The notes below the pieces were generated by a model, which had not been told where the DNA came from, ran no database searches, and saw only the letters and a program-made list of their open reading frames with translations. The position numbers and the translations under genes are program-made. This document shows, in pieces, positions 26,948-35,576 of a DNA stretch of 49,440 nucleotides. Numbering within the stretch: the stretch's first letter is position 1; every line of letters begins with the position of its first letter. The stretch is from Bacillota bacterium (lineage in GTDB: Bacteria; Bacillota; Sulfobacillia; Sulfobacillales; Sulfobacillaceae). The DNA is taken from contig JAPNUR010000023.1 in assembly GCA_026627385.1 (NCBI GenBank), positions 1 to 49,440 of the forward strand. The letters are read 5' to 3'.

Positions 26948-28144
26948 ATGGCATATGTTGTCGGACTCAATAGCGGTTCCTCGTTGGACAGCGTGGACGC
27001 GGTGTTATTGGACATGGAGATGGATCCAGAGGGGTTGCCTCGCCTGAATCGAGTGGTGTCCTACCAAGAGTTTCCTTGGCCAGAGGGTGTGCATGAACAA
27101 GTTTTGCGGGCGATTAACCTGGAGATGGGGATCGACGAATTTTGCCGGCTGAATTTTGTGGTCGGGGCCACATTTGCGCGCTACGTAAAAACGCTACTTG
27201 GGGACAGCAACGTGAAGCCGTCGGAGGTGACCGTCATCGGGGTTGACGGCCAGACGATTTATCAAGAGCCGCCCGAATCCGAAAAGTGGCGTGGCGACGA
27301 GTGGGCTGACCCGCTGTCGGCGTTGCTTGACAAGCGTCTCGGGGCGACACTGCAAATTGGAGAGGGTGCGGTAATTGCGGCACTGACGGGCATTCGCACG
27401 GTCACCCATTTTCGCCCGGCCGATATGGCGTTGGGCGGCACCGGCGCGCCCATTGAGCAATTTCTCGATTATGTCCATTACCGGCATCAAGCGCCTCTGG
27501 TGACCTTAAACATTGGCGGTATCGCCAATATCCATGCGATTCATCCAGATCGAGAGAAGACCATGGCTTTTGACACCGGGCCCGGCAATATTCTCATGGA
27601 CCGCCTGGCGCAAGAATATTTTGGGGTGCCTTATGATCGCGATGGCGCCATTGCGCGAAGTGGCCGCGTGCGGTCCGACGTGTTAGACGTGTTATTGGAT
27701 CACCCCTTTCTCAAGCGCAAGCCTCCGCGCAGCGCCTGGCGGGAAGACTTCAGTGAAGCGTATTTGCGCGAGATGCTGTCGCGCTTTGACAGCGTGTCTA
27801 AGGAAGACATGATGGCCACGTTTGCCGAGTTTACAGTGAGAGCCATTTTATTGGCCTTGGAACAAGTGCCGTTTCTAGGTGAGGTGCGCTACTTAGTCGG
27901 CAATGGCGGCGGTGTGTTGAACGCCTACTTGCGGGAGCGTCTGGAGTCCTTGTTGCCTTCCTCCATAACCTTCACCCTCTCGGATACCTTTGGCATTCCG
28001 GCCAAGGCGAATGAGGCGGCGAAGTTTGGAACCTTGGGCTATGCCCATGTCATGGGGGTGCCCGGCAACATTCCTCACGCCAGCGGGGCCAAGGCGTTAG
28101 CCATTTTAGGCAAGGACCATCACCCGCCGCTCATCCAGGAGTAA
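26948..28144 (+). CDS. AnmK-family sugar kinase, divergent
   Basis: A 398-residue relative of anhydro-N-acetylmuramic acid kinase. Matching blocks are GLNSGSSLDSVDAVL (AnmK GLMSGTSLDGVDA), IGVDGQTIYQ (AnmK SHGQT), THFRPADMALGGTGAP (AnmK ADFRxxDMAxGGQGAP, retaining the catalytic aspartate), and LNIGGIANIHAIH with AFDTGPGNILMD. The family includes AnmK, which opens and phosphorylates a 1,6-anhydro sugar, and levoglucosan kinase. Several otherwise invariant residues are changed (MSGTSLDG to NSGSSLDS, SHGQT to VDGQT), which points to another substrate. Its position in a sugar import and catabolism locus supports that. ATG 26948 follows GAGGAGGG. Confidence 0.82.
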   Translation: MAYVVGLNSGSSLDSVDAVLLDMEMDPEGLPRLNRVVSYQEFPWPEGVHEQVLRAINLEMGIDEFCRLNFVVGATFARYVKTLLGDSNVKPSEVTVIGVDGQTIYQEPPESEKWRGDEWADPLSALLDKRLGATLQIGEGAVIAALTGIRTVTHFRPADMALGGTGAPIEQFLDYVHYRHQAPLVTLNIGGIANIHAIHPDREKTMAFDTGPGNILMDRLAQEYFGVPYDRDGAIARSGRVRSDVLDVLLDHPFLKRKPPRSAWREDFSEAYLREMLSRFDSVSKEDMMATFAEFTVRAILLALEQVPFLGEVRYLVGNGGGVLNAYLRERLESLLPSSITFTLSDTFGIPAKANEAAKFGTLGYAHVMGVPGNIPHASGAKALAILGKDHHPPLIQE

Positions 28145-28157
28145 GGAGGGGACGCCT

Positions 28158-28970
28158 GTGACCATCGAGGAGGCATTAACCCAACTCGGAGTATCTGACG
28201 CCACGCTGACGGCCGAGGAACGTCAGCGTTTAGACGAGGATGGGTATTTAATTTTCCCGGATCTCATTGACCCTGTATGGCTCAAGGCGTTACAGGACCG
28301 ATTTGATGCGTTGTTAGCGGAAGAAGGGGAGCGCGCGGGTACTGAAGTGCACCAAGAAGCAGGCACGCGCCGGTTGTCCGATCTGATGAACAAAGGGGCC
28401 GTCTTTGACGGATGCTACACCCACCCCAAAGTGTTGGCGGCCATACACCATATTTTGCAGTCCGATTTCAAAGTGTCGGCTATGAATGGCCGGGAACCGG
28501 TGCAGGGGGGTGGCTTTCAGGCTTGGCACGAGGACTGGAACGAAGCGTTTTTTGATTCTCCGGAGCAAAATCAATGGAATGGCGCCTACCGTGAGCCCGA
28601 CGATCCGTTTTACGTGGCCATTTCGCTGTGGATGTTGGACGACTTTACGGAAACCAATGGGGCCACGCGGGTGGTGCCGGGCAGTCACCGCTGGCGGGCC
28701 CCGCAATTTGAAATGGCCGATCGCCGGGCGGATCATCCCAAGCAGGTGCTGCTGACGGGAAAGGCGGGGACGGTGGTGGTCATGAATAGCCACTTGTGGC
28801 ATGGAGGCACCACCAATGTCAGCGGAGCGCGGCGTCGGGTGTTGCACCCGTACTATGTGGCCCGCCAATTTGCCCAACAAGAGGATCAGCGTCGCTATAT
28901 CCGTCGCGAGACCTATGAGCGCATTTCCCCGGCCGCCCGCTACCTTCTGGATGTGGAGGGTGCCTATTAA
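28158..28970 (+). CDS. phytanoyl-CoA dioxygenase (PhyH) family protein
   Basis: A 270-residue Fe(II)/2-oxoglutarate-dependent dioxygenase. The iron-binding HxD is in GGFQAWHEDWNEAF (H124, D126), and the distal histidine with the 2-oxoglutarate-binding arginine is in NSHLWHGGTTNVSGARRR (H215, R225 or R226). Such enzymes hydroxylate or oxidatively cleave small molecules, using 2-oxoglutarate and oxygen. In a sugar catabolic operon it may remove a substituent or oxidise a carbon of the substrate. It starts at GTG 28158 after AAGGAGG, 13 bases after the AnmK-like gene, so they are cotranscribed. Substrate unknown. Confidence 0.85.
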   Translation: MTIEEALTQLGVSDATLTAEERQRLDEDGYLIFPDLIDPVWLKALQDRFDALLAEEGERAGTEVHQEAGTRRLSDLMNKGAVFDGCYTHPKVLAAIHHILQSDFKVSAMNGREPVQGGGFQAWHEDWNEAFFDSPEQNQWNGAYREPDDPFYVAISLWMLDDFTETNGATRVVPGSHRWRAPQFEMADRRADHPKQVLLTGKAGTVVVMNSHLWHGGTTNVSGARRRVLHPYYVARQFAQQEDQRRYIRRETYERISPAARYLLDVEGAY

Positions 28971-29035
28971 CCGCGTGGAGGATCGACGTCGAGAGCGAAT
29001 ACGTCGGGATCGAGTCAGAGGAAGAGGGGAACGCG

Positions 29036-29686
29036 ATGCTCTACGTCGACACGGCTAATGTGGACGAAGCTCGGCAGGCGTTGTCGCTGGGGATTGTCCA
29101 GGGGATAACGACGAATCCAACGCTGATGCGGCGGAACCCCGAGCCAGAACTTACGGTTATCGAAAAGTTGTTAGCCTTAGAGCCCGCTCAGTTGTTTGTG
29201 CAGCTCAGGGGAAACACGCGAGAGGAGCTCGAGGCTCACCGGAGCACGATTCGCGAGGCCGTGCCCTCGGCTCCCATCGTGTTCAAGCTGGTTCCGACCT
29301 GGGAGGCTATCAAACTGTCAGTGGCGTGGCGCGACCAGGAAACCTTTCTCATTACGGCGGTCAATTCGGTCGAGCAGACTTATGCGGCGCGGGAAGCGGG
29401 TGCCCGGTATGTGGCGCTATACCTGCACCGCTATCGCCTGCGCCATGGCACCTGGCCGCCGTTGTCCGAGATTCGCGCGGTGGCTCAGGGGCATCTTCGC
29501 GTCATGATTGCGTCGTGTCATGACATGGCGGAAGTGCGATGGGCGCTCGTGAATGGTGCGGATGATGTGACCTTGCCGCTATCGTTGCTGCAGCAGCTAT
29601 TGGCCAATCGCGACAGTGCCGAGGACATCGCCCGGTTCAATCGCGATAGCCCAAAGGCGGGCAGGCAGCCAACGGGGCCTGAATGA
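29036..29686 (+). CDS. transaldolase/fructose-6-phosphate aldolase-like protein
   Basis: A 216-residue protein of the small transaldolase (TalC/FSA) group. It has YVDTANVDEARQALSLGI, the GITTNPTLMRR signature and the Schiff-base lysine in IVFKLVPTWEAIKLS (K84). The later IASCHDMAEVRWALVNGADD replaces the usual ASxRxxxHVxxAAxxGAD, and VALYLHRYRLR stands where ISPFVGR is normal, so the phosphate-binding end differs from FSA. It probably cleaves or rearranges a ketose or ketose phosphate made by the kinases of this locus. GAAGAGGGG precedes ATG 29036. Confidence 0.82.
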   Translation: MLYVDTANVDEARQALSLGIVQGITTNPTLMRRNPEPELTVIEKLLALEPAQLFVQLRGNTREELEAHRSTIREAVPSAPIVFKLVPTWEAIKLSVAWRDQETFLITAVNSVEQTYAAREAGARYVALYLHRYRLRHGTWPPLSEIRAVAQGHLRVMIASCHDMAEVRWALVNGADDVTLPLSLLQQLLANRDSAEDIARFNRDSPKAGRQPTGPE

Positions 29687-29710
29687 GAGACAAGACAAAG
29701 GAGCGCAATC

Positions 29711-31261
29711 ATGGCACGCCAGTATGTTCTCGCGTACGACCTGGGGACGACCGGTAATAAAGCGGTATTGGTGGATGATGCCGGCCGTTTAGTGGCCAGC
29801 GCATTTCATCCTTACCCTACGCATTATCCCTTTAACAAAGCGGTTGAACAAGATCCGTGGGAGTGGTGGGCCTCGGTGGAGGGCGCTACCCGCCAGCTAT
29901 TGGACCAGGCAAAGATTGTGCCCACGACCATTGCGGCCATTTCGTTTAGTGGTCAGATGATGGGATGCGTGCCGGTGACGGCATCCGGCGATCCGCTCGG
30001 GCGCGCTATTATTTGGGCCGACATGCGGGCTGGCGTAGAGGCGGATCAGTTGAATCGGCGTCTTGGGGCTGAAGCGATTTATCGCCTCGTGGGCAATCGG
30101 GCGACAGCAAGCTACTCGGCCGCCAAAATGATGTGGATTCGCGATCATGAGCCGACGCGTTTTAGCCAGGTGGCCAAATTCTTGCAGCCGAAAGACTTTT
30201 TAGTGGCGCGCATGACTGGACAATTTGTCACCGACTTTTCCGATGCTTCGGGCACCAATTTGTGGGATATTGAGCGACTGGAATGGTCCTCGACAATGTT
30301 GCAAGCCGCCGATATCAGCCGTGACCTCTTGCCCGACGCTCTGGCATCGACTACGGTGGTTGGACCTTTGCGCGATGCGGTAGCGTTACGGCTGGGATTA
30401 CCGAGCGGAATTCCCGTGGTGATTGGCGGCGGAGACGGGGCGTGCGCGGCAGCAGGAGCGGGTGCGGTGAACGAAGGGCATCTCTACCAGTATCTGGGGT
30501 CGTCGTCCTGGTTTGGCAGCGCGACCCGTCATCCGATTTTGGATGAACAGGCCCGGGTCTTTAACTGGGCGCATGTGGTCCCCGGCTATTACGCGCCCAC
30601 AGGCACTATGCAAGCGGCAGGCGGCTCCTTTCAATGGCTGAAAAATATTCTCGACTGTCAAGCCGTGGACGGCCGCTCCCCGTATCAGCGCATGGATGCG
30701 TTGGCCGCCGAAACCCCCGCGGCGGCTGACGGCCTTATCTTTCTGCCCTACCTCATGGGAGAGCGCAGTCCCATTTGGAACGACAACGCGCGCGGGACGT
30801 TTGTGGGCTTGAAGATGCGCCATCAGACGGGCACACTCATTCGGGCGGTGATGGAGGGCGTGGCGTTGAATATGAAACGCATCTTGGACGCCTTTGTTCC
30901 TGAGACCCCCTTTGACCAGATCCGCCTCATCGGGGGAGGTGCCAAAAGCCGGCTTTGGGCTCAAATTTTTGCCGATGTCTACGGTTACCCGGTGAGAGTT
31001 CCTAAGGTTTTAGACGAGGCCACCGCACTCGGGGCGGCATTGACCGGCGGTGTAGGGGTCGGATTATTCGACACCTTTAATGTCGTGCACGAGGTGATAG
31101 AAGAGGACTATGCGGTGGTGCCCAACCCCGCGAACCACGAGCGGTATCGTGCCTTGGAGCCGATTTATGTTGAGGCCTATGAGGCGTTGTGCCCCGTGTT
31201 TGATGCCTTAGCCGAGCTAAGTGCGGTTTCAGGTGCCGAAGAGGCGGAGATGAGGGGCTAA
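29711..31261 (+). CDS. FGGY-family carbohydrate kinase, xylulokinase-like
   Basis: A 516-residue FGGY kinase of normal length. The N-terminal ATPase fold begins VLAYDLGTTGNKAVLVDDAG; other landmarks are ISFSGQMMG, RAIIWADMRAG, the aspartate in IGGGDGACAAAGAGAVNEG, and the C-terminal IRLIGGGAKSRLWAQIFADV with EATALGAALTGGVGVG. These kinases phosphorylate ketoses or polyols such as xylulose, ribulose, glycerol or gluconate. It is most like xylulokinase, but the substrate is not proven. AAAGGAG precedes ATG 29711. It closes the locus, 24 bases after the transaldolase-like gene. Confidence 0.9.
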   Translation: MARQYVLAYDLGTTGNKAVLVDDAGRLVASAFHPYPTHYPFNKAVEQDPWEWWASVEGATRQLLDQAKIVPTTIAAISFSGQMMGCVPVTASGDPLGRAIIWADMRAGVEADQLNRRLGAEAIYRLVGNRATASYSAAKMMWIRDHEPTRFSQVAKFLQPKDFLVARMTGQFVTDFSDASGTNLWDIERLEWSSTMLQAADISRDLLPDALASTTVVGPLRDAVALRLGLPSGIPVVIGGGDGACAAAGAGAVNEGHLYQYLGSSSWFGSATRHPILDEQARVFNWAHVVPGYYAPTGTMQAAGGSFQWLKNILDCQAVDGRSPYQRMDALAAETPAAADGLIFLPYLMGERSPIWNDNARGTFVGLKMRHQTGTLIRAVMEGVALNMKRILDAFVPETPFDQIRLIGGGAKSRLWAQIFADVYGYPVRVPKVLDEATALGAALTGGVGVGLFDTFNVVHEVIEEDYAVVPNPANHERYRALEPIYVEAYEALCPVFDALAELSAVSGAEEAEMRG

Positions 31262-31954
31262 AGGTGTCAGAATGGCGGAGGGGCGGCGGGAAATCCGCTG
31301 CCTAGACACCCGAATGGAGACCCAGCCCGTTTTTAGCGGAAAGGCTGAAGCGTGTGCTATTGAGATGATATGGCCACCCGTCCCGTGTCGGTACAACGGG
31401 CACTTCTCGCTTGCCTGCTTGATTGATCCGCCGGCAGTCTTTCAACCCCGTCTGGATCTGGGGCCGGATTGGGGCGCTTCGTAACCCATCTCATGAATTT
31501 CCCCGGTCCCTTTATGCGGCCCGCGAGGCGTGAGGATAGCGCTGGCGAATACTCTACGAATGCTCCCGCCACTTCATCCTGACGGCTTGAGGTGGGTTCT
31601 GAGGCCGCTCTCCGACGTTCCTAGTTCTTCGAGCGCCGCGCGAGTAGGAGGTCTTATGCGTCCTATGGCAATCTTCCTGGCTGGTGCCGAAGCGATGGGC
31701 TGATGAACAACCAAACGTGGGGCTAGGAGCAGTTGGACTCTGGAAGCCCCGGAATAGGAACCCGCAGCCCACAGCCAATGGCCGGCAGCACCGCCAATGC
31801 GTATTGCAGGGCGATTGACGTCAAAAATCTCGCCATCACACGACCGTTCTTGGTCATCATGTCAACCACCACGGGCGGGGAGCGTCTATACTGTACACAA
31901 GAAAACGTGGTGTGATTGACGCTCGGAATAATTTTCGTGTGAAGAGGTGCAGCG
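31262..31954. other. intergenic, nothing recognised
   Basis: About 690 bases between the FGGY kinase gene and the hydrolase gene. No frame with a ribosome binding site and familiar product is seen, and no convincing terminator. TATACT at 31887-31892 could be a -10 box for the next gene, but a -35 box is not evident. Confidence 0.5.
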
Positions 31955-32875
31955 ATGAGCCATCTTATCGGATTTGAACGGCCGTTGGCAGGCAACACGA
32001 TGTTGCGTGTCCATGTCATAGCGGGTGACCGTTACGCGCTCTTGGTGGATACGGCGATGCGGGGCTACGAGGCGCTGGTGCAAGAGGCCTTAGATTATGT
32101 GAAGCAGTTAGAGGTGCCGTTAGCCTTCATCGTCAATACGCACGCTCATCACGATCATATTGGGCTCAATCGCTGGGTACAGCAACGGACCGGGGCCCGA
32201 CTGGCTGCCCATGACGCAGGGCGTCACTGGATTGAGGATGCTGATGTCAACTACCGGGAGTTTGTGCTCGGCTTTCCTCAATTAGTCGCTGATTCCCCGG
32301 CTTTGAGGCGCGAAGTGCGCGAGACGCTGGGCGAGCCTGGCAAAGTGGACCTCGGGTTAAGGGGCGGCGAGCACTTTTATTTAGGCGGGGTGGATGTCGA
32401 AACTTTAGATGTCTCGGGTCATATGTTCGGCGAGATCGCGTTAGTGGTTCAACAAGAAAAGACCCTGGTGCTGGGCGATGCCCTCATAGGCTTAGACATG
32501 CCGATGTTTCACGGTTACGTGAGTGCCAGCCAATTTCGAAAGACACTGACGATCATCCGTGACCTGGTGCTGACAGGCCGGATCGTCCGCGTGGTGTCGG
32601 CTCACTTGCCCCCTCTTGAAGGCCAAGCAAACATTTTGGCCGCTATCGACGCGCGCGTGGCCCACGTGGACCGCATTGAAGCCTTTTTGCTGGACATCAC
32701 AGCGTTTGCACCGCGAACCCTGAAGGACATCTGGATCATGCTGTCCGAGGCCATGGGCAAGGAACCGGAATTTCGCGGCCTAACCATGATTGCCAACCAC
32801 CTTCACGAACTCTGTGACCAAGGGCGTATGAAGCTCCAAAACGGGGTATATCAGCGCGTGTTTGATCCGACCTAA
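31955..32875 (+). CDS. metallo-beta-lactamase-fold hydrolase
   Basis: A 306-residue metallo-beta-lactamase-fold protein. The metal site motif is NTHAHHDHIG (H63, H65, D67, H68), with further ligands likely in DVSGHMFGEIAL and VLGDALIG (bridging aspartate). About 90 residues after the core form a helical C-terminal part (PRTLKDIWIMLSEAMGK) like that of RNase Z-unrelated, glyoxalase II-like MBL proteins with a winged-helix-like tail. There is no signal peptide. AAGAGGTG precedes ATG 31955. Reaction unknown; thioester or lactone hydrolysis is typical for relatives. Confidence 0.85.
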   Translation: MSHLIGFERPLAGNTMLRVHVIAGDRYALLVDTAMRGYEALVQEALDYVKQLEVPLAFIVNTHAHHDHIGLNRWVQQRTGARLAAHDAGRHWIEDADVNYREFVLGFPQLVADSPALRREVRETLGEPGKVDLGLRGGEHFYLGGVDVETLDVSGHMFGEIALVVQQEKTLVLGDALIGLDMPMFHGYVSASQFRKTLTIIRDLVLTGRIVRVVSAHLPPLEGQANILAAIDARVAHVDRIEAFLLDITAFAPRTLKDIWIMLSEAMGKEPEFRGLTMIANHLHELCDQGRMKLQNGVYQRVFDPT

Positions 32876-32993
32876 ATCACGTGCCTGGCGTACAGTAAAT
32901 TCGTAAGTTGCATGCCGTGCCAGGAGGAAATCGGCCGTCAAACCGGGAATATGTCGTTGTCTTGACGAACGTTAGTGAAGCGTGGGAGATCTC

Positions 32994-35120
32994 GTGACAT
33001 CAGAACACGGCGCTGAGCATCCGTTATCCGGGAGCCGCGTGTCCGAATGGCTGCGCGTGGTTCGACCTGGCATGGTGGAAGTGACCAGGGTGCTCAGCCA
33101 ACTGACCGGCCTCTCCGTGCATTTGGTGGATCTTCAGGTGACCGATGGTCCACCGCCTGAGCTCGTGACTGCGGAGGATAGGGTGGCGATTTTAACCGAG
33201 GTGGCGGGTCCGCGCCCGGTAGATGCGGTGTTTGCCGTCCCGGCAAGCTTAGCCCAACTGTTTCTCGAAGCGGTGCTCAGAGATTCCGTGACCTGGCCGC
33301 CGACGGGGCTCGCGCGTTCAGCTTTGCTAGAGCTGGGCAATGTGGCCTTGGCGACGTTTGTCAACGTATTGGCGGATATGTTGCGGGGCTCGTGGCCGGT
33401 GACGCCACCCCGGTTGTTAACGGACAGCGAATATGACCGATGGGTCGCGAAAGCTCGAGAAAACCGGATACTGCTGGTCATTGATGCCACCTGGCTTCTG
33501 CCTGAACACGGGCGCTACGTCGTGCGGGTCATGTGGGACCAAAATCAGGGGCGCCGCACGGTGGAGCCGGCGTCCGTGCGCCCGATGCCGGCATGGGACT
33601 GGGTCAAGCCGGATCAATGGGACCGGTTACTGGATCAAAGTACGTGGTTTCCGCTCGCCATGCGGTGGGCCAAGACATGGGCTAACAGTTTTTCTCACGC
33701 ACGGTGGCCTGAGGTGGTGGTGCGGGCTTTGCCATTTAGCGTGGGCAGTCTTTGGCGCGTAGAGACCTCCGGGGATTATGCCGAAGTGCTGGCATTTAAA
33801 GGGTATCGCTTGATGCATAAAACCCGGGTGCCTATTCACGATCCGCGGCAAAACCTCATTGCCGCCGCCTACCATTGGCGTGTGCCCATTCCTTATCCGC
33901 ATGACACCGTGTTTCCGTTGATGCGCCACTTAACCGAGGCCCGTCGGGTGCTGGCGATTCCCTTAGCGACGCCTGATGGCGTGGCTGGGATCCTCACCGT
34001 CGGCGAGGTGGAGTTAAGCCAGTGGTCTGATGCGCTAGCGGCCATGATTCAAGATTTTGCGCCCATTTTAGCCCAGGCCATGGTGCAATATTGGCGGCTT
34101 TCGGAGCTTGAACGGCACGCGGCCCTTTTTCGCTGGATGAATGAGGTGGTGGTCAGCGTATGGGACCCGACCACCGGCTACCGCATGCGTCAAGGCGAAG
34201 TCGAGGCGCCGCTGGGCTTGCTGCGTCCGTGGCGGCGGGACTGGCCGCGTCTGGCAGGGATTCGCGGGGGCGTGTGGGTGTTTTGGGATGAAGAACGCGC
34301 GCGATGGCGCATTATCGATGCTTGGGGCCCGTGGACCATGGCCACCCGATATCTTTACGACCAATGGTGGCCCCCATTGCGGCGTTGGTTGGAACACGCC
34401 TCTCCCGACACGCAGCGCAGAGGTTGGCGCCGTGCACCCCATCCCACGGTCTTCGACCACGATGCGGTCTACTGGTATCCGGTGCTGGAAGGAAGTCACG
34501 TCATTGGGGGCGGCGTCCTCTGGATCCCGACCGAACTGCGCGACTCCAGCGATGTGTTGGATTCACTCTTAGACGTCGTGGGGATGGCGTTAATCGCTGT
34601 ACGGCGGCAACGGCAGTTGACCCGCCAGTCGCTTCGCGATCCGTTGACCGACACCTTGAACCGCCGGGGACTGGAACAAGTCCTAGACCATGCGATGACG
34701 AGCCAGCCCGCGCGTCCGCTATTATTTTGTGTGGCGGACCTCGATCGCTTTAAACCTGTCAATGACACCTGGGGCCATACGGCCGGCGATCAGTTGCTGC
34801 AAGATTGGTCGCGCTATGTGCGCCAATCGCTGAGAGCTAGCGACTGGGTTGCGCGAATTGGTGGCGATGAATTTATTTGGTTGTTGGCTGACTGCACCTG
34901 GTCTCCACCCGTTGAAGCGCGGTTGCGGCGATTGGTTGAAAACGGGCCGCTCAAGTCCTACCATGCCAGCGCGACCGTGGGGGTGGTGGAAATGCCCCAG
35001 GAGGCGTCAACCTATGCGGAGGCGTACCGCCTTGCCGATCAGCGTTTATATAGGGGTAAACAGTTGGGCCGGGGGCGGATGATTGGGCCGCATGACGAGA
35101 TGGTGGTTTTTAACGTATAA
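32994..35120 (+). CDS. diguanylate cyclase (GGDEF) with long N-terminal sensor region
   Basis: About 708 residues. The last 170 are a GGDEF domain: DPLTDTLNRRGLEQVLDHAM, the metal-binding FCVADLDRFKPVNDTWGHTA, and the active site ARIGGDEFIWLL. The inhibitory I-site RxxD is present as RASD five residues before GGDEF, so product feedback is likely. The N-terminal 540 residues have no obvious membrane segment; residues about 290-380 look GAF-like (RRVLAIPLATPDGVAGILTV), the rest is not recognised. It should make cyclic di-GMP in response to a cytoplasmic signal. GTG 32994 follows GGGAGAT by six bases; GTG 32982 in the same frame is an alternative. Confidence 0.88.
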   Translation: MTSEHGAEHPLSGSRVSEWLRVVRPGMVEVTRVLSQLTGLSVHLVDLQVTDGPPPELVTAEDRVAILTEVAGPRPVDAVFAVPASLAQLFLEAVLRDSVTWPPTGLARSALLELGNVALATFVNVLADMLRGSWPVTPPRLLTDSEYDRWVAKARENRILLVIDATWLLPEHGRYVVRVMWDQNQGRRTVEPASVRPMPAWDWVKPDQWDRLLDQSTWFPLAMRWAKTWANSFSHARWPEVVVRALPFSVGSLWRVETSGDYAEVLAFKGYRLMHKTRVPIHDPRQNLIAAAYHWRVPIPYPHDTVFPLMRHLTEARRVLAIPLATPDGVAGILTVGEVELSQWSDALAAMIQDFAPILAQAMVQYWRLSELERHAALFRWMNEVVVSVWDPTTGYRMRQGEVEAPLGLLRPWRRDWPRLAGIRGGVWVFWDEERARWRIIDAWGPWTMATRYLYDQWWPPLRRWLEHASPDTQRRGWRRAPHPTVFDHDAVYWYPVLEGSHVIGGGVLWIPTELRDSSDVLDSLLDVVGMALIAVRRQRQLTRQSLRDPLTDTLNRRGLEQVLDHAMTSQPARPLLFCVADLDRFKPVNDTWGHTAGDQLLQDWSRYVRQSLRASDWVARIGGDEFIWLLADCTWSPPVEARLRRLVENGPLKSYHASATVGVVEMPQEASTYAEAYRLADQRLYRGKQLGRGRMIGPHDEMVVFNV

Positions 35121-35540
35121 AGGGATTAGGAAACAGGGGCAGCCTCGGGCAGGAATCGCGAACCCCGAGATAGAAAGCCGGCGACCGTGTTCCAAGGTGT
35201 TCATCATCAGGCAGGCATGGCGCTGGAGATGATAATTGTCGTGTCATGTCATTTTCGCGTGTAAATCGGCGAACCAATGGCATCAGCTGTTAACAACGTG
35301 GACAATCACTGCTGGCGATTGACCGTGAAACCTGTCAACGTTCAGAATACCTCGCAGTTAGCCGCCATCCCTGCCAGGATTCGTCACGCTTTCAACCTTC
35401 GGCGCGTGCTATACCGTAGGGTCTTCGTCCCGTGAGGTCAGTCGACCGCTGAACCAAGGGGTGCCGCGGCGAAAGAGCGTGAGAGATGGCTATCGCCGGA
35501 AGATGTGATTCGCATCTTGCAGAACCTCTTCGTATCGCAT
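35121..35540. other. intergenic, nothing recognised
   Basis: About 420 bases between the GGDEF gene and the operator of the LigB-type gene. No coding frame or RNA gene recognised. Confidence 0.5.
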
Positions 35541-35543
35541 ATA

Positions 35544-35558
35544 CTTACAAAAAGTAAG
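35544..35558 (+). promoter_or_regulatory. CTTAC-N5-GTAAG operator-like inverted repeat
   Basis: CTTAC at 35544-35548 and GTAAG at 35554-35558 flank five A bases, 18 bases upstream of the LigB-type gene start. It also reads TACT-N7-AGTA, similar to sites of HxlR/MarR-type quinone and aldehyde sensors of Firmicutes as I remember them. No regulator of that kind is adjacent, so the controller is unknown. Confidence 0.5.
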
Positions 35559-35576
35559 AATGAGAGGCGGATGACG

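Noticed and set aside
24400-26960. The duplicated binding-protein region as a mobile element or CRISPR-like repeat
   Set aside because: Only two copies occur, the borders are gene fragments of neighbours, and no transposase or terminal repeats are present. Simple tandem duplication explains it.
31272-31778. Short frames between the FGGY kinase and the hydrolase gene
   Set aside because: No start signals or recognisable domains.
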